From: Symbiodinium kawagutii
Lineage: Eukaryota > Sar > Dinophyceae > Suessiales > Symbiodiniaceae
Length of the DNA stretch: 64,000 nucleotides
Direction: 5' to 3'
Assembly (NCBI GenBank): GCA_009767595.1
Contig: VSDK01006309.1
Span: 266,731 to 330,730, forward strand
Positions 25,435 to 39,900 of this stretch are shown here, in pieces. The position numbers and the translations under genes were made by a program. The notes beneath the pieces are model-generated. The model was not told the DNA's origin and ran no database searches. It saw nothing but the letters and a program-made list of their open reading frames with translations. Within the stretch, counting starts at the first letter, position 1. Every line of letters starts with the position of its first letter.

Positions 25435-28400
25435 TTACTTCTTCTTCTTGCCCTTGTCGGACTTCCTCCTTTTTCCGCCCTCCTGGACCTCCTCGTCATC
25501 ATCATCATCAGCAACAGGCGCTGTTGCCTGTGGCTTGCCCCTCTTCTTCGATGTGGCTTTTGCCTTCGCTTTGCCATTGGCAACAGGCTTCTCAGGAGTG
25601 GGTTCCAAGCGGCTGCGCAGGTTTTCATGCAAGTCAGCCTTGGACAAGCCAAAGCTGGCAATGACTTGCATCACCTGGGCCACTGCGCCTTTTTCCGTAT
25701 GTTGGTTTGGATTCATGGCAAAGTCACCCGCAGCAAACCACGAGAGGACCTTCGCTGCTTCAGAGCGGAAGTCCTGACAAGAAGTGAAACATGGTATGGC
25801 AAAGCAACTGTTAGTATTACTGCCCCCATTGCCCATTCCGTAATTTTAACACACTCAATCATAATCCCAAGAACCCCCAAACTCCCAAACAAGTGCTCAA
25901 GAGTTTTGAACCGATTCTTTCGACATGACATGTCCTCAAGATTCTTCAGCAGAACCTGGAAGTTCAGCTCATTTTCTCCTCGGACTTCACCCAAAGCATG
26001 CTTGCACACCACCAAAGCCCTCAAGAACGGAATTTCCTTTGCAAACGTATCCCGTGCATCCTGGAGAAATTCGATGTTTTCCTTCGCCTCCTTCTCAGCT
26101 TCTCCCGTGATATGGAACATGGCTTTCAGCTTTTCCTCATCCCATGCTTCAACTGCTGGGATTACTGCCCTGCCAGGGTCAAGGCATGTCAAACGACTTG
26201 CCCCATCCCAACGTATGAGACCTTGGACAAGACTGACTATACTTGATGGTAATGAATGAATGTTTTACACAACAGCAAAATGCAAATGCGTCCGCTGCGG
26301 TTCCATCTCATGTGCCTCCTACCGACCTTTATGTCCTTCTTATCAAATGCTCCGTAGTAATTATGTTCTTGCTATCCTCGAATGGGGTCTGGAAGTGACG
26401 GCTCAGAGTTGCAGGTGAAAACGAAGTGCCAAAGTGCTTCAAAATGGTCACACAAACGAGGAAAATCATTATCATCAATCATCAACATCAATCATCGAAC
26501 GGTGTTTCAACACATGTGCAAAACATCGTTTGATCGTTTCCTGCAAAAATCCACCACGGATCTGAATAGATCGTAGCAATGTGTCCATGTACCCAATCAA
26601 AACTCATTGAATCAAATCACCATCTGCCACAGAATCAGCATTAGTTTGTTAGCTGCGTCATGCATCATGATTTCATAATGATGTCAAGCCTTTGCTCTAA
26701 TTAGTGAATCAATGAAAGTCAAATCCTTCGTGTTTCAACAGTGTAGATCACAGACCGTAACCTGTCCCAGTTGAGCCCACCAACCTGATTGGCTTCAACG
26801 CCTCCTTTGCATTTTTCAAATCGTCTGCTGCATTCCCAATGTACTTCCGCACAAGCATCACATACTGGTCTGAGAAGGCGTGGGCCATATCATAGCGATC
26901 AGGAAGAATTTGCTTGAGGCTCTCCAGGTCAAAGGACTTGATCTTGGTGAACAGGGACAAGTGAGGCTGCAGAGACTCTCCATTGGGCGTCTTCAATGTT
27001 TTCTCTTGAATTGCGAAGGTTCCCACAGACCACACACTTGCACTCTTCAATGTGGTGAGGAAGGTTTGCAAAGCTTGAGGCAAAGACAGCACACCACATG
27101 TCTTGTCGATCTCCTCCGCCCACGCAGCAACACCATGCTTTTCGATCAGGGCTCTCACCAAAGTCTTGCCAGCGACGAAAAGAAAATTGCTCAAGCGATC
27201 CGTCGCTTGCCGCAATGACTGGAAACCGATGATCCCCAACCAAGTCTGCAGGCACAAGCTTGGAAACTGGCTCAATCAACTTGGCCAACTCGTTCCACAG
27301 CTTCAAGGCATCTGAAAAGGTAGGATCGTGAACATTCGCAAAGCCCATCATCACTTCAATGCTGGAGCTGACCAATCGAGCTTCCGCTTGCTTGGCCGGA
27401 ACGCCCTCTTTGGTCAAGTAGCACACCGTGAGGCCTTCAATCACGAACGATTCGCTTTATGATTGACCATCAGCAAGAAAGTGATCCGTTCTAGTGCCCC
27501 AAATAACAAAAGGAAACAATGACCCCAAATGATTCAAATCAAATGATTCAAAAAATGAAGAGAGGTAGAGAGAAATTCCAAAAATGAATTGGCCAAACAT
27601 GTTCCGAATAATGTGGGTGAACATCAGGCGGTCAAAGCCCTAAAACTACGTACTTTCTGTTGAAATATGCTGAATCAACATTGCATCGCCACACGTGCCT
27701 GCATAGCAAGCACCCCCACACTCTTTAAAGAGCCCTGCTGGCAGTTGAACGGAAAGTAGAAAGGAGATCTCGCCCTTCTGAAAATCAGTGTCATCTTGGC
27801 CAGGATGCCACTGGGCATCCAAGAACTCCTTGAAGTCTTTGAGAGCTGCTGCGAAGTTGGGCACCACGGGCAAAAAGGCTTCCCAAGCTGCTTTCAGCTT
27901 GTCCTTGGCAGCGACAACCTGCTCATCTGAACCTGCGCTTTCAGATCCCTCCAACAAAGCCAAACAATCTTGGACGGAGCTCAGCTGCTTGAAGTTCTCA
28001 GCCGTCTCGGTTGAGATCGGAACCAAGTCTCCCACATCCTTTGAAAGTTTGTTGAGGCTGGCACTCAGTTTGTCCGCAGTATCAATCGCTGTCTGAAGAT
28101 CCAAAATGGACTTGGAGGCTTCGACTACTCTGCTCCACAAAGCCCTGCAACAGAAGCCCCAAAATTAGAATCATGTTTCCAAATATCCAGTGTCACTTGT
28201 TCGATGCTGCAATGAAATAAGTACACGGGATTGCCAACTGCCAAAAACACAACAAAAAACACCTGGCTGATCTATTTGCACTTGCATTTTCTTTCCCCCA
28301 TCTTCTCTTAGCTTTGGCATGTTCGTCTTCCTTACCCCCTGTGACATCTAAAGTAAGTGATGTGATACGGCGATGTGACGATATGAAATATGGTGAACAG

Positions 28401-30969
28401 CCACATTCAATTTTACTTGTGATATCTTGCGACGCTGTCAGATTAACTAAAATCATTGCACGCTGCTCCTGATCTTGAAGGTGTGCAACACCTTTGCGTG
28501 GCAAATGTCAAATGTTCATTGTCTCAGATCTTCGGGCTTCAACCATGGTGATCTAGCATGCTTTCTTTGCCTAGAGCTAATCATATGCCAACTTCAAATT
28601 GCGGAATGAATGATTATCCATCAAAGTCAATCCATAGTGGAAAAAAGTGTTGACTGAAATGATTCGATTGGAAGCTGATTGAAAAATGTTGTTTCGCATT
28701 TGAGTCTGACTGCTGATCCAAACCCCATACATTCCCATGTTGTTTCTTTCAAAAACCGGTCCTCAAGGCTTCATTTGCCTTGAATACCAAATTGGTTCGA
28801 GCGCTGAAGAAGTTGGAAGCTGCAATCACTTTGAAGTCCTTCTTCAGGTCATTGCTGCAGGAAGGCAATTTCAAGACCTTGCTGCAAGCCATGAACTTCT
28901 GCAAATCCAGAAGGGAGCGCACGTTCAAACCGGTCTCGTTGGTCACGTTTGAATCTGGAAAGTCAAACGTAGGAGCTGCACCAGAATCAATGGGCATCCT
29001 GATGCAAGAACTGGGGTCTTGGACGCCAGGTTTGCTGACTTGCCACCCTATACCTTGCTAGCTAAGCATACAGTATACAGTATACAGTATACCGTATACC
29101 TCATTGATCCATGAACCATCATGGACCTGCTGACGAGGCTACACTACATCAATCGTACTGACGGTACTGACTCGTTAACGGTCAGCAAAAAACATCTCTC
29201 ATCATCATTTCTTTAAACCAACTGTGCAAGGTTAACTCCACCATCTGGAAAAATACTAACCCTCACTGCAGTCCTGCAAATGCTTGGCAAAAACCATGTC
29301 TCTGGCAAGGCCATCAAAGCGGCGTGGCAAATCTTCTGGGGCAGGGTGCGAAGCTTGTCCATCCAATAGTTCAAAGCATTCAACTGAACCTGGGCGAGCA
29401 TCACCTTCGTCTCGACCTTGTTGTCGCAAAGGCTTCCCAAAAAGAACCCCTGGCCTTCCTGAGATCGGATCAAAAGGAAGCTGAACAACTTGTCGGACCT
29501 GCCCGCAACACTCGCCTCCAAGGGGGCAAATGACACGGCGACAAGCTGCTAGCTCAAGCCTACACATTCTGCTTGGATAACTTAACTCTATAACTCTATA
29601 ACTCTATAATAATAAATTGTTGCAGTAGGTAGTTGGTAAAAATGCGATAATGCAATGACATGTGAACCCAAAACAGATTTGGTAAGAAGAACAAGGAGAA
29701 ATGGCAAAGGAAGTATATTCCCAGACCGCACTCAACTCATGTTTTGGCGCCCAATGAAATGCCTCCACCATCTTCTTTGAAAGGTCTGTGAGGATGATAA
29801 GGCGGGTGTCGTGCGAGACATCGTGCAACATCTTGGTCACCAAGTCAGCCTGCTCATCCAAGGCAGTGAGAAAAGCATTGCTTTGGAGAGCCTTCACCAA
29901 GTCGTGCTCTCGACTCACTCTGTTCACCTCTTTCTCGAGCTGAGTGCCTGATTCAAGCGCCACTGCATCTGCAGTTCGGCCCTGCAGCTTGGACAGAAGA
30001 TCACAAGCCCTTCGCACCCTCGCCTCGATGTCCTTGCTCTTGATCCCTTGGGTCCACATAGCAGCAGTGTTGACCTGCTCCAGCGCATTGAGAGCTTGGT
30101 TGGACTTTTCCAGCAAAGCGGGCACAGACTTGGACTCCTTGCCCGATGATCCAGCCACAGACGTAGTGTCCGGGGCACTGCCAGGCTCACTCGGTTTTGA
30201 TGGCGCTGGCTCCGATGCACTCTTCGGCGCCTCTGGCTTTGGATCCTTCTTGGCCTTCTTCTTGTCAGGAGCTGCAGCTGCACTTGGCCTCTTCTTCTCA
30301 GCTGCTTTCTTCTTCTTTCCAAGGCCCAAAGCCGATGAAGATGACGAGCTGTCACTGTCTGATGAAGAGCTTGATGATGAGTCATCGTCTTCGTCCATCT
30401 TTTGGATCTTCGCATCCACTTCTGCCTCGACAAGGAGGAAAAACACGATCTTTGGAATGAATGTTCTAGTGGTGAGAGAAATAATTTCCATATGTTCATG
30501 TCTGTAGTTCAGACCAGGTGTAATTCTGAATGGATGACCGACCAGCCATGGCCAGGCCATGCATGCTATTTCCTGTCATGATCTGCTTGGAGATATGCAA
30601 TGCTGATGACTGAACTTCAATCACCTACCTGCAAGAATTCTATCCCGTCACGGTTAAAAGCATGAAACATGCGTTCAAACCTAAACCATCCCAAACCGAA
30701 GTATCTTTTGTTTGACCTGATTTGACATCCCGTTGCAACTTTCTTGGACTGATCCACGGGTGCTAAAAGAAGGGCCTGAGACACGGCGTCGACCTTCAAC
30801 CCTTCCTTTGCTTTTGCTTGGGTGGCTTCAGCATCCTCTTTGGAGTCATGCTCCCTTTGCTTGATAAGCTTTGATGACAACTTCTTGCCAACCTTCAAAG
30901 TCTTTTCCCCATCGCCCCTCTTGAACGCGATGCCTTCAACACCAAGATCGTCCTTGGCTTGGAAAAATG
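25435..30969 (-). CDS. Multi-exon host gene of unknown function, acidic/serine-rich with lysine-rich C-terminus
   Basis: Exons with matching phases are 30740-30969, 29727-30425, 29267-29545, 28762-29057 and 27654-28144. Further exons lie in 26748-27444 and about 25850-26192, and the last is 25435-25773, ending KKKK then TAA. The 29727-30425 exon starts AEVDAKIQKMDED and holds a serine/aspartate run, a lysine/proline stretch and helical coil (ARVRRACDLLSKLQGRTADA). Later exons give alpha-helical sequence with no catalytic motif. The C-terminus is basic (KRRKSDKGKKKK), like a nuclear signal. Introns include GT donors and one GA donor (after 28762). A frame change in the 26.7-27.4 kb block may be a small indel or a missed intron. 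Possibly a nuclear scaffold protein; product unassigned. Confidence 0.6.
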
Positions 30970-31148
30970 CTGATGCAATCATGACAAGCAGGGCAAGTGT
31001 AGAACAGGGGTGGCTGGTTAGGTCAAGTCAGGTGCCAGGAAGATCCACAGGTGCATTTCTTTTCACATGAGTTACATGTTACATGACAGTATTGTATTAT
31101 TCATGAACCGTTAGACCAGGACTAAGTGGCTGTCCACAAGTTGCTTCA

Positions 31149-31936
31149 CTAAAGGTTCAGCCGGGTTTCCAATTGGATGGAAAGGCCAAGCTCCTTGGTC
31201 AGGTAAGCCTTCTTCTGGGAGAGGTTTTTGCACCTTCTTTTTACGTCGGCCGGTGCGTTTTTGTCAAAGTAATCTTTGACACTGAGCCATTTCATCTCCT
31301 CAGAGGAGGACATGGGTTTCATGCAGAGACCTGAGAGACGTGCGAGTCGGTTTTCTTTGAAAAATCTTGAACGGAAGCTGGGCCAAGGTGGAACGTTGAC
31401 AAACGTGATTGACATCGATACGATACAGGTCGATACATGCTGCAACCCTTCAACCATTCGGATCTGAAACTCTTATATTTACAAGGAATTCAATTGTTCC
31501 CAACTTGGTCCTCATAGATGTTGATGTAGTCATCCTCTTCCTTTCGTGTGTAAATGGTGATGTCGCATTTTTCATGCCTCGGACGTGACTTGGGATTCCT
31601 TGCCATATGCTCCACGTGAGTTTTGCGGAGGGCGGCAAACCTGGGTGTTGGCTGGCCGGAAGGCACCAACAAAAAGGGACATGCACAGTTTCTTTGGCTG
31701 AAACCAAAACATGGGGCTCCATATCAAAATCAAAGCAACTTGTCAGCCATCGAAGGGTGGTCCCGAACTGCTGCAACCAGGGTTGTCATGGGCTGGCCCT
31801 TGAAGCTACCCCTACAAATGTAGAGACATTGAAGGCAACATCCCGACTGGCCAGATCTGGAAGGGAGAACGAAGATCACGGCTTCCACATCCGGAGGGCA
31901 ATCCTGCACAATAGCACAAGGCCCCCTCATTGACAA
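31149..31936 (-). CDS. Probable upstream exons of the same unknown gene
   Basis: One block near 31150-31400 reads FFKENRLARLSGLCMKPMSS, then KDYFDKNAPADVKRRCKNLS, then KKAYLTKELG; a GC donor at that glycine would join in phase to the exon starting at 30969. A second near 31490-31670 reads RFAALRKTHVEHMARNPKSR, then CDITIYTRKEEDDYINIYED. A third near 31740-31936 reads CAIVQDCPPDVEAVIFVLPS. The last two need a shift of frame for about 85 bases around 31662-31745. The reading suggests a globular N-terminal region. Function unknown. Confidence 0.45.
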
Positions 31937-31939
31937 GAC

Positions 31940-32770
31940 AATAATCTGAGAAAAACAGCTATTTTAAATGCAATCATTTCAGATCTTGACTTGCTGAAGT
32001 ACACCAGCGTTGTGAGAACAAATCTCCGTAAAAAGATTGTAAGTCCTGAACATTCTTGTTTAAATTGGAGAGGGGGGAAATCCTGAGGTATGTGTTCAAC
32101 ACTCTGGGCAAACGGTAAAACAATGGTCCTTGTCTGGCTTACCAAACTCTTGAAAGCACAGATTGCAAGTCGAAAGAGCAAAGGAATCATGAGGTTCCTT
32201 TGAAAGAGCCATTGCCACCAAGGTGTTGGTTCGTCACTGGTCAAACTTTCAGGCGCTAGGGCAAAAAAGGCTATGGTCTCTAGGCATTCACCAAGACGAC
32301 CAACTTCTGAATGATGGAATGGCAACCAGTCTGAAAATAAACTTCCACGTCGTTTCAAAATGTTTGGATGCGTTACATCTTTTAAACCTGACCTGAAGGT
32401 AAACCAAGTGCGAAGGTCAATGACATAAAGGTGGCAGAAAGGGCTGTCTGACTGAAGCAGCAAAATACGACATGTCTTCTTTAAGTGCACCGTACATTAT
32501 ATGGAACAATGCGACCAAGACATCTAACCTAGCCTCAACTGGACAATTTCTTAATGATTCCTTTGCTCTTTTGTTCAACTCTGATTGTTGATCCGCATGT
32601 GTTGTTAGTTGTTTTGAACCCCGCTCTCCCAGGTGCATGGTGTGAAAAATCACGAATCTGCTGAAACCTGTGCAAAAGCAGAATGAATTGAATTTTAAAC
32701 TTGTCGGATCCCTGATTGCCTGCTGGGCCACAGGTGGGTCAAGCCACCGTCATCCAAGAATCACATGACC
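31940..32770 (-). other. Possible exon-bearing stretch, weakly supported
   Basis: Minus-strand frames at about 32230-32450 (SDWLPFHHSEVGRLGECLET) and 32470-32700 (CPVEARLDVLVALFHIMYGA) have protein-like runs, but splice limits cannot be set. They may be exons between the ORF at 32786-33331 and the gene below, or remnants. Confidence 0.3.
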
Positions 32771-32785
32771 AAAGGTCACAGGGAT

Positions 32786-33331
32786 CTAGCCTTCACGAAT
32801 CGAAAGCCGTTGCCTTTTGTGACGCAAACTGGCCCGGTCCGATTCGGTGAGATAGGGGTCGAACATCTCACGGAAGAAGTACATCTTTTCCAAAAGTGAA
32901 CTGGCCATCGAGGGGTATTCCTCCAGAAAGAATCCCATGAAATCAAGCTGCATGTTCGAAAGGGCTACGTATGTCTCCCGGTCACAACCAAGCAAAGAGC
33001 TGTACCCTTCCAAGCATTGTGGATGCAAAGCGTGAACTGCACCAGTTCCTGAAGGATCTGAAACAGGCTTCCACTCGTAGAAAAAACTGTTCTTCCCAAA
33101 GCTTTCGGGCAAGTCCTCCCCGCAACTGATGCACCGTCTGCCATCTCCTGGTTGCTTCAAGCACATGCCAATGAGACCATAAACAGGTTGCTGCTCCAGC
33201 CAGAAATGCACTCTCGGAGTCAACGATGACAACGTCCATAGAACCTTGCTCACTGGCACAGACAACCGATGAGGAATCAAGATGCTGAAGACAACCATGG
33301 CGATCAAAGATCCCACCACTGGCACCGTCAT
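32786..33331 (-). CDS. ORF with C-x2-C ... H-x2-H-x2-C zinc-binding-like motif (181 aa)
   Basis: An ATG-to-stop frame. The first 60 residues are hydrophobic (VGSLIAMVVFSILIP), suggesting a membrane segment or a mis-set start. The rest contains CISCGEDLPESFG, then HALHPQC about 30 residues on, a possible metal site, followed by an acidic helical stretch (MGFFLEEYPSMASSLLEKMY) and a basic end. The motif layout resembles CLFCGGF then WAHSEC in the ORF at 40116-41306. It may be an exon of a larger gene rather than a complete protein. Function unknown. Confidence 0.45.
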   Translation of the reverse strand: MTVPVVGSLIAMVVFSILIPHRLSVPVSKVLWTLSSLTPRVHFWLEQQPVYGLIGMCLKQPGDGRRCISCGEDLPESFGKNSFFYEWKPVSDPSGTGAVHALHPQCLEGYSSLLGCDRETYVALSNMQLDFMGFFLEEYPSMASSLLEKMYFFREMFDPYLTESDRASLRHKRQRLSIREG

Positions 33332-33499
33332 CGCTTCACCTCCACAGGATATCCCCCAGACAGGGGCATCTTTTCACTTTTCAAAACTAACATTCCATTG
33401 ATTTACGGAAGGAAAATGATGGGAACAGTGACTTGTTGGCCACCTTGCCATCATGGTGGTCCCATAACATGATAGATCATGACAATCAAATCATATCGA

Positions 33500-33650
33500 G
33501 AAAACAATCGGATCATGATGATGACGATGATGATGATGATGATAAAGGATGATGATGATGATGGTCGCTCATGAAGATGATGATAAGATGATAATGATGG
33601 TGATGGTGATGATTGATGACGATGATTATATGATGATGATGATGGCATGA
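33500..33650. repeat. Imperfect (GAT)n region
   Basis: GATGAT runs interrupted by A-rich variants, on both sides of a poorly conserved core. The isoleucine-rich ORF here is an artefact. Confidence 0.85.
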
Positions 33651-33964
33651 GCTCCACAATCCGTTGAGAAATGAACATCAAACGATTTCTTCTTGGGATT
33701 GCTGCATGTCAGCAACAAAATAATGTTGGCTACAATTGACAATAGTAATAGTAATAGACAGAAATGTTTACGGAATTTACGGAGAACACACCGTGACATA
33801 CCGGTACCATACAATGACACTGTCACACTGTAATCTTACAAACAGAAATTGCCCAATGGTAGAGGAAACAACGAGGGCAAATCCTTGACTTATATAATCA
33901 AATTCCAAATGTTTTTTTAAAAAAATCAATGACTAGTTAGTGGACTTTGAATTTTGATTCTCAC

Positions 33965-36900
33965 TCAACATGTCTCCGAAGCGAGTTGCTTGCAACCCAA
34001 CAAACCGCCCTTGCCTGCCAGAGTATTGAGGTTTGCATATGACAGTGAGTTGTGAATGAAGGTGTGGTCCAGGTGCAAAGGATCAAAGCCTTGAAGAGCG
34101 AGTAGGTCCTGCATAGAAACAGAATCTGCATGCGCAAGGCAATCCTGAAAGCATGATCGTGGCAACACTTTACATTAATGACAAACGAGAGGACTACGTA
34201 CTAACAGTGGTCACATCAAGAAACATCGAGAATCTAAAACTACTATAGCCGCTAGTGTTTGCATCCTGCTTCTTTGTTACATCCCGACACTCCTCTCCAC
34301 AGAGAAGGCTCTTCGACTGAAAGCAGAAGAACTTGCTTGAAGATGTCAGGGCTGAAATGGTACCACCGTGGTGAGCTTTCTTCCCGAACTGCATCGAACC
34401 TTAATTACTGGGCATCAAATTGATACGAGAACGGTTCAGGAATAAACGAGTGACATATAAAGTCTACAATGTCGACAATGTCTATAGTCTATAGTCTATA
34501 GTTTAGAATCTATAGTCTATAGGAATGAAATTCTGTAACGTCCTTTGCCTACACTTGTTTTTTACTTTGATGACGTGAAATCTTGTAATCTTCTGTAAAC
34601 AAGCGAGCCACTCAGTTTCATTTCCCTTTCTTGACACTCCCAAGTTGCAATGTGTGGTTTCCTTGTATTTAATTCCAACCATTAATTTACACATCATCTA
34701 CAAAGCAAAAAATGAACAATGAACAGTTCTCACATGTCTACATAGACTAGAAGGAAGCTGGAGAAGCGGAGAAATCTCAAAGGCTTGAATCCGCACCATT
34801 CACATCCAACTCTTGGACCCCTTCAAATTCCAAGACACGAGCAAGGTCCACCACACACTCGTTCCTCACCGGGTCTATGCCAGCCTCCTTAGATGATGCA
34901 TTGTGTCTTTACCGTACCTGAAAACTTTGGCTGAATTGTCGCTGCCCACAAACCTGTGTTTGTATGTCAAACCTTGGTAGTCCTACTGAATTTGCCAACG
35001 AAGCCAGCAGTGCCTTGAACTGTGGAAAAAAAGAATTGTGATGGCACTACGATGGTTGTTCTTTTGTTTGTGATTTGGAGTTCTTTTGAAGCACACACGC
35101 TCATATTTTATCGCATCAACCGCAACAAGAAACGAACGCATTTCCTGAGGGGAGGCCATATGATCGATGCTGCTGCCCAATCCTACTTGTGTTTGACCTT
35201 ACTGTAAAGTTGTGGGTAATTGACTATTGACCATAGGACCATAAATCTCAAAATGTGTTTGTGAACATGCGGCCATATGACCATATGTTATATTATATGT
35301 GTATGTGTATTATTTATACCTTGGTTCTGTAAAACCATATAGCGTCGCGCCTCCCAAAGCGTTGTTTACACACATATGTGGTTTGCATGCCCAAGAACCC
35401 AACGACCAAACAAACCCTGGTTAAACAGAAAACAACATGTTGTATTTGCAAATCATATCTTACAGTGCCCTTACTCGACGAAAGCCATAGATAATTTCTA
35501 ATCTATGATTTTGATTACATGTTCAATTGGATCAAATGAATCCGATGCAATTATATAGTGTGCAGAAATCACCTTTCCAGAGCAATATCGGCACCTCACT
35601 CCATGACTACATGTATGGTCTACATGGCCCCTTGAGGTTCGTATATCTCACGCGCGCGCCACTGTAAGAAAGGAATGCAGTAAGGTAAATTGTGTAAAAT
35701 TTGTAATCAGTGTTTTGAAATGTGGACAAAATAAAATGTTTATATGTTTTGAACTGATCTACCACTTCTACTGACACAAGACCATAGATTGATGTTGATT
35801 CAAAAACATTTTGCAATAGAACCCAACAAAAACAAAGATTGACATCAGGTGTGGCTGGGTTTTATTGAACCCGTGGTCAACATACAAGATGTAATGACAT
35901 GCATGGCATGCGGGTATGTATGATATGTTATGGCCCTATTTTGATTTATTGATTTTTGTTCCCAATGCATTTGTCCAAACACCGCTACGCACAAGCAGTC
36001 CACGTACAATGTTCGTATATATGATTATATGATTATATGACACCATTTGACAACGTGCAAAACTGTACGAATACATAGTACGCATTCAAAAACATGTTTG
36101 GCAACACATCTAAATCAATCTTATGCGCGGATGCTCAACAATGGATGCATCAATATTCGAATCATTACCAGTAAAACCCATGAAATTTGATTGACATATA
36201 CAGTACAGACACATGACACACGCTGTTTCGCATGATCGAACTGATTAAATGCAAAAGAATACATGCACGTGTATGTAAATATGATATATGTTGTGAAATA
36301 GAACCGTTTATTTCTCGAAGACAATTAAAGTAGATTATCTTGATAGTATATCACTTTACATGGTTAGTTTAGTGGGTGAAAGTTTAACCATTTGAATGCT
36401 GCAAAGACTGAACATAAACCATTCTTTCAATATGAACAATATTCAATATACAACATATAAATACATATTACATTCGTCCATAATCTGTCTATGTCTTACA
36501 ATATATAATATGTAGAACAAGATGTCAAAACCGACACTGATATTCTTAATCTATCCAAATACGTTTTACTTTTGCAATATGCAAATAACCTCAAATATGC
36601 CAATGAATCTACATACAATATATTATTTAAATTTAAATGAATAAGATATCAAAATATAAATATATTCTATTTTCATATTTACATATATATACATATATTT
36701 ATTTCAAAGTGATATATGACATATAGAATGGAAATAGACTTAGAATAAAATTTTGAACATCTGTCTATATATTTGTATAATATACTTAAATTTTGATCAC
36801 ACACATATATATATATATACATATATTTATATTTTTAAACAATGAAGATATATAAGATATATATATATAAAATATTTTATTTATATATAAAATATATGTT

Positions 36901-39900
36901 AAGAATATAAAGGTAAAATACTGTCTATGTTGAGCAAATTTAGAAATAGCGGTAAACGGTTCAGAACGGTCCAGGACTATTTCTAAGCAATGTTTTATGA
37001 ATAGCGGTAAACGGTTCGGAACGGTCCAGGACTATCTCAGACTGAAGAACTATCCAGGACTATCCAGGACTATCCAGGACCAAACGCATATGTTGACAAG
37101 AAATAGCGGTGAACGGTTCTGGACGGTCCAGGACTATTCCTTATCGGCCCTAAATCCAGTCTATGTTTACTTATATAACTTATATATATATATATTATAT
37201 ATATACCTTATAGAATTATAGTTTAATATATATCTATATTATATATTATATATTTATATCTCTTTAAATATAACATAAATAACATAGTTTAAAAGATGTA
37301 AATGAGATGTTATAATTTAGATTTAAGTTTAAGTGTATAAAGGAATGATGGCTATGTGCCGTTGTTACATATAGTTTTTTTACGTTAAAACCTTGATACG
37401 TAATTCATAAGACATGATTACAATACAAATTGTAAATTGTTTGTTGCGGAGTCATTGATATGTTCGAGTTGGAGTGTGTGTGCGTGGGTCAAGTGTCTAA
37501 CATTGTTAAATTTAGAAACAAAACATGTCATCTTGTCGCAGCAAAAAACATTTGATTTCTTAATCCAACCAGCTGTGGTGAGAACCCAGAACCAGCCGTC
37601 ACATGACAGCCAAGGATCCTGCAGTGAAGCATGACAAATGTTGAGAAACTTGATCTGTCTGCGGTTNNNNNNNNNNTTGTCAACGACTTCTGGGATGTGC
37701 TCCTTTTCGGTGTACTTGTTGTAGCGCTTGACGCACAACCGCTTCAGCTCTGCCTTGTCTGCAGCAATGGACTTCTCCGTTCTTTTTCCATCCTGCAACA
37801 GATGTCCAGGAATGCAAAAGGAGATAGAAACAGAGAAATGGGAGGGCATGAGCTAGTGGAAAGCGGTGGACCAACCCTACAAAAGCAAATGTTTTTCTTA
37901 CCAAATTGGAAATAGTTTCCTGGATTTTAGGAACAGTCCTGGATAGTCCTGGACCGTTCCAGAGGCTAAAAAATACTACGTTAACCCCACCGGTAACACC
38001 CGTCGCTACTGTGAAAAATGCTCAGAAACTATGTGTCCTCGCTCTTGGGTGGCAAAGTTGGCGGGGCTTCGAATTCTCGCAAGCAGTTTTGCACATATTT
38101 GCGAACATCATTGACTGAACACTTGGCCGACGGGTTGGTGTTGACTGGCATGCTCCTCTCGAAAATGTCCTTGAACGCAGACAAATCTGCAGAGGAGACC
38201 ACATAGTCCTTCACCAACAGCAGATAGATGCGGCTTCTGCTCTGTGGAACGTGCCAATCCCGAGAACTCAGTGGCAGGAGCAAACATGGGAAGGGGAAAC
38301 CGACATTGGCATTGCGATCTGTCCAACCAAGCAACCAATTCAACAACCACAGATCCACAACAGAACCACATAGAAAAGGCGTTCATGGCAACACCATCAG
38401 CAACCAAATGAACAATACACTGCATGCCGCCTCTTACCGTGACAATTTACATTGTCAAATCTTTGCAGCTGCTGAAGCCAATATGAAAATGACAAAATGA
38501 CATCAAAATAGAAACCAAACCGCTTGGTAAATAAGAAGCATCATTGGCATTGGCATCATGGAATCATGGATGATTGTGACTTGTCAGCCAAAAACACATC
38601 GTGAAACACATGTTAATGATATGTTATTAAAAAAATGTTGTCGCCAGCAATGGCCTTCTGATCGAGGCACCCGTGACCCACAACTTATGGAGCTGCAGCC
38701 ACTTGTGGAAAACACAAACTCTCCCTCCATGCTGCTCACAAATCTGCCAAAGTTTGAAATGAGAAACCCATGACAGATCTTGGCATGTCCTCTTGCCTGC
38801 AAAATTGATTTGGTAGAGAATCGCTTCATCATATCAGATAAAAAGGCATTACATATTTGGAGATAAATCTAAATACCAACATACGTAACATACACCTGCA
38901 TACTGCATACTGCATACTGCATACATGTCACAACTGTCCTTCCATTTTGCTTTTCAATTTCACAGCCACAATTTGACATGATACAATTACCACTGCCACT
39001 GTATAATCATATCACATCAGATCTCTGACTATGATTGGATGGGGTGATATTAAAACGATGTTCAGTGATTGGACCCAAGAGCAAACAAATAAAACTCTCA
39101 AAATGGAGAAGTATCTCGCAACTGTTCACCGGTTGATTGCAATCCCCTACAGCATGCTGAAGGAGCTGACACCTGCCCCCAGGCTTTCCAATGCTGAGCA
39201 AGGTTCTCCAGCTTCAATGTCAAGACCCTGTAGTCAGGAAGCTCTTTGGCGATGTACTCCATCATAAACTCCAAAGGTGTCTGAGCGGGTCGAGTCAATC
39301 ATAGGGAATGCTTCAAGGCGTTCAGGCAACTGAGGACAAGGACATGGATGGATCCTGAAATATATAGTACAGTGTCACATTGTTTATGTCCTGTATCGCC
39401 GCAATAGCCAATAATCATGATAATGATACATGTTATGTAATGCACCATGTGTAATCTAAATATAAATATATATAATATTTAGATATATATTATATAATAT
39501 ATAATTATATATTATATAAGTGATATTTTCATATACAAAAAATAGGTACCGTACAACAAAGCAAGCCAGTGGTCTGACTCAAAATCAAGGTCATGAGTCG
39601 TGATGATAATTCATAATTCAAAACCATAATCAATCAAGACCCAAGTCATCACATTATAGAAAAGAAACTTTTGCAATTAAAAAAATTGCGTGAGCTAATT
39701 CAAAATCAAATGACGGATCCAATAAAACCCAAACAAGTGTTATGAAGGGCGGGGTTTGATTTATCTATAGCTCGCAGCTTACCGCAGCCGCTTACCTCAT
39801 GAAAACATAGTGAAGCAGGTTGGAAGGGATGATGTGTGAATAAGCCAGTAAGCCGTAAGCCGGATGATCAATGGAATGAACCTGCTACAGTTCAAAGTTA

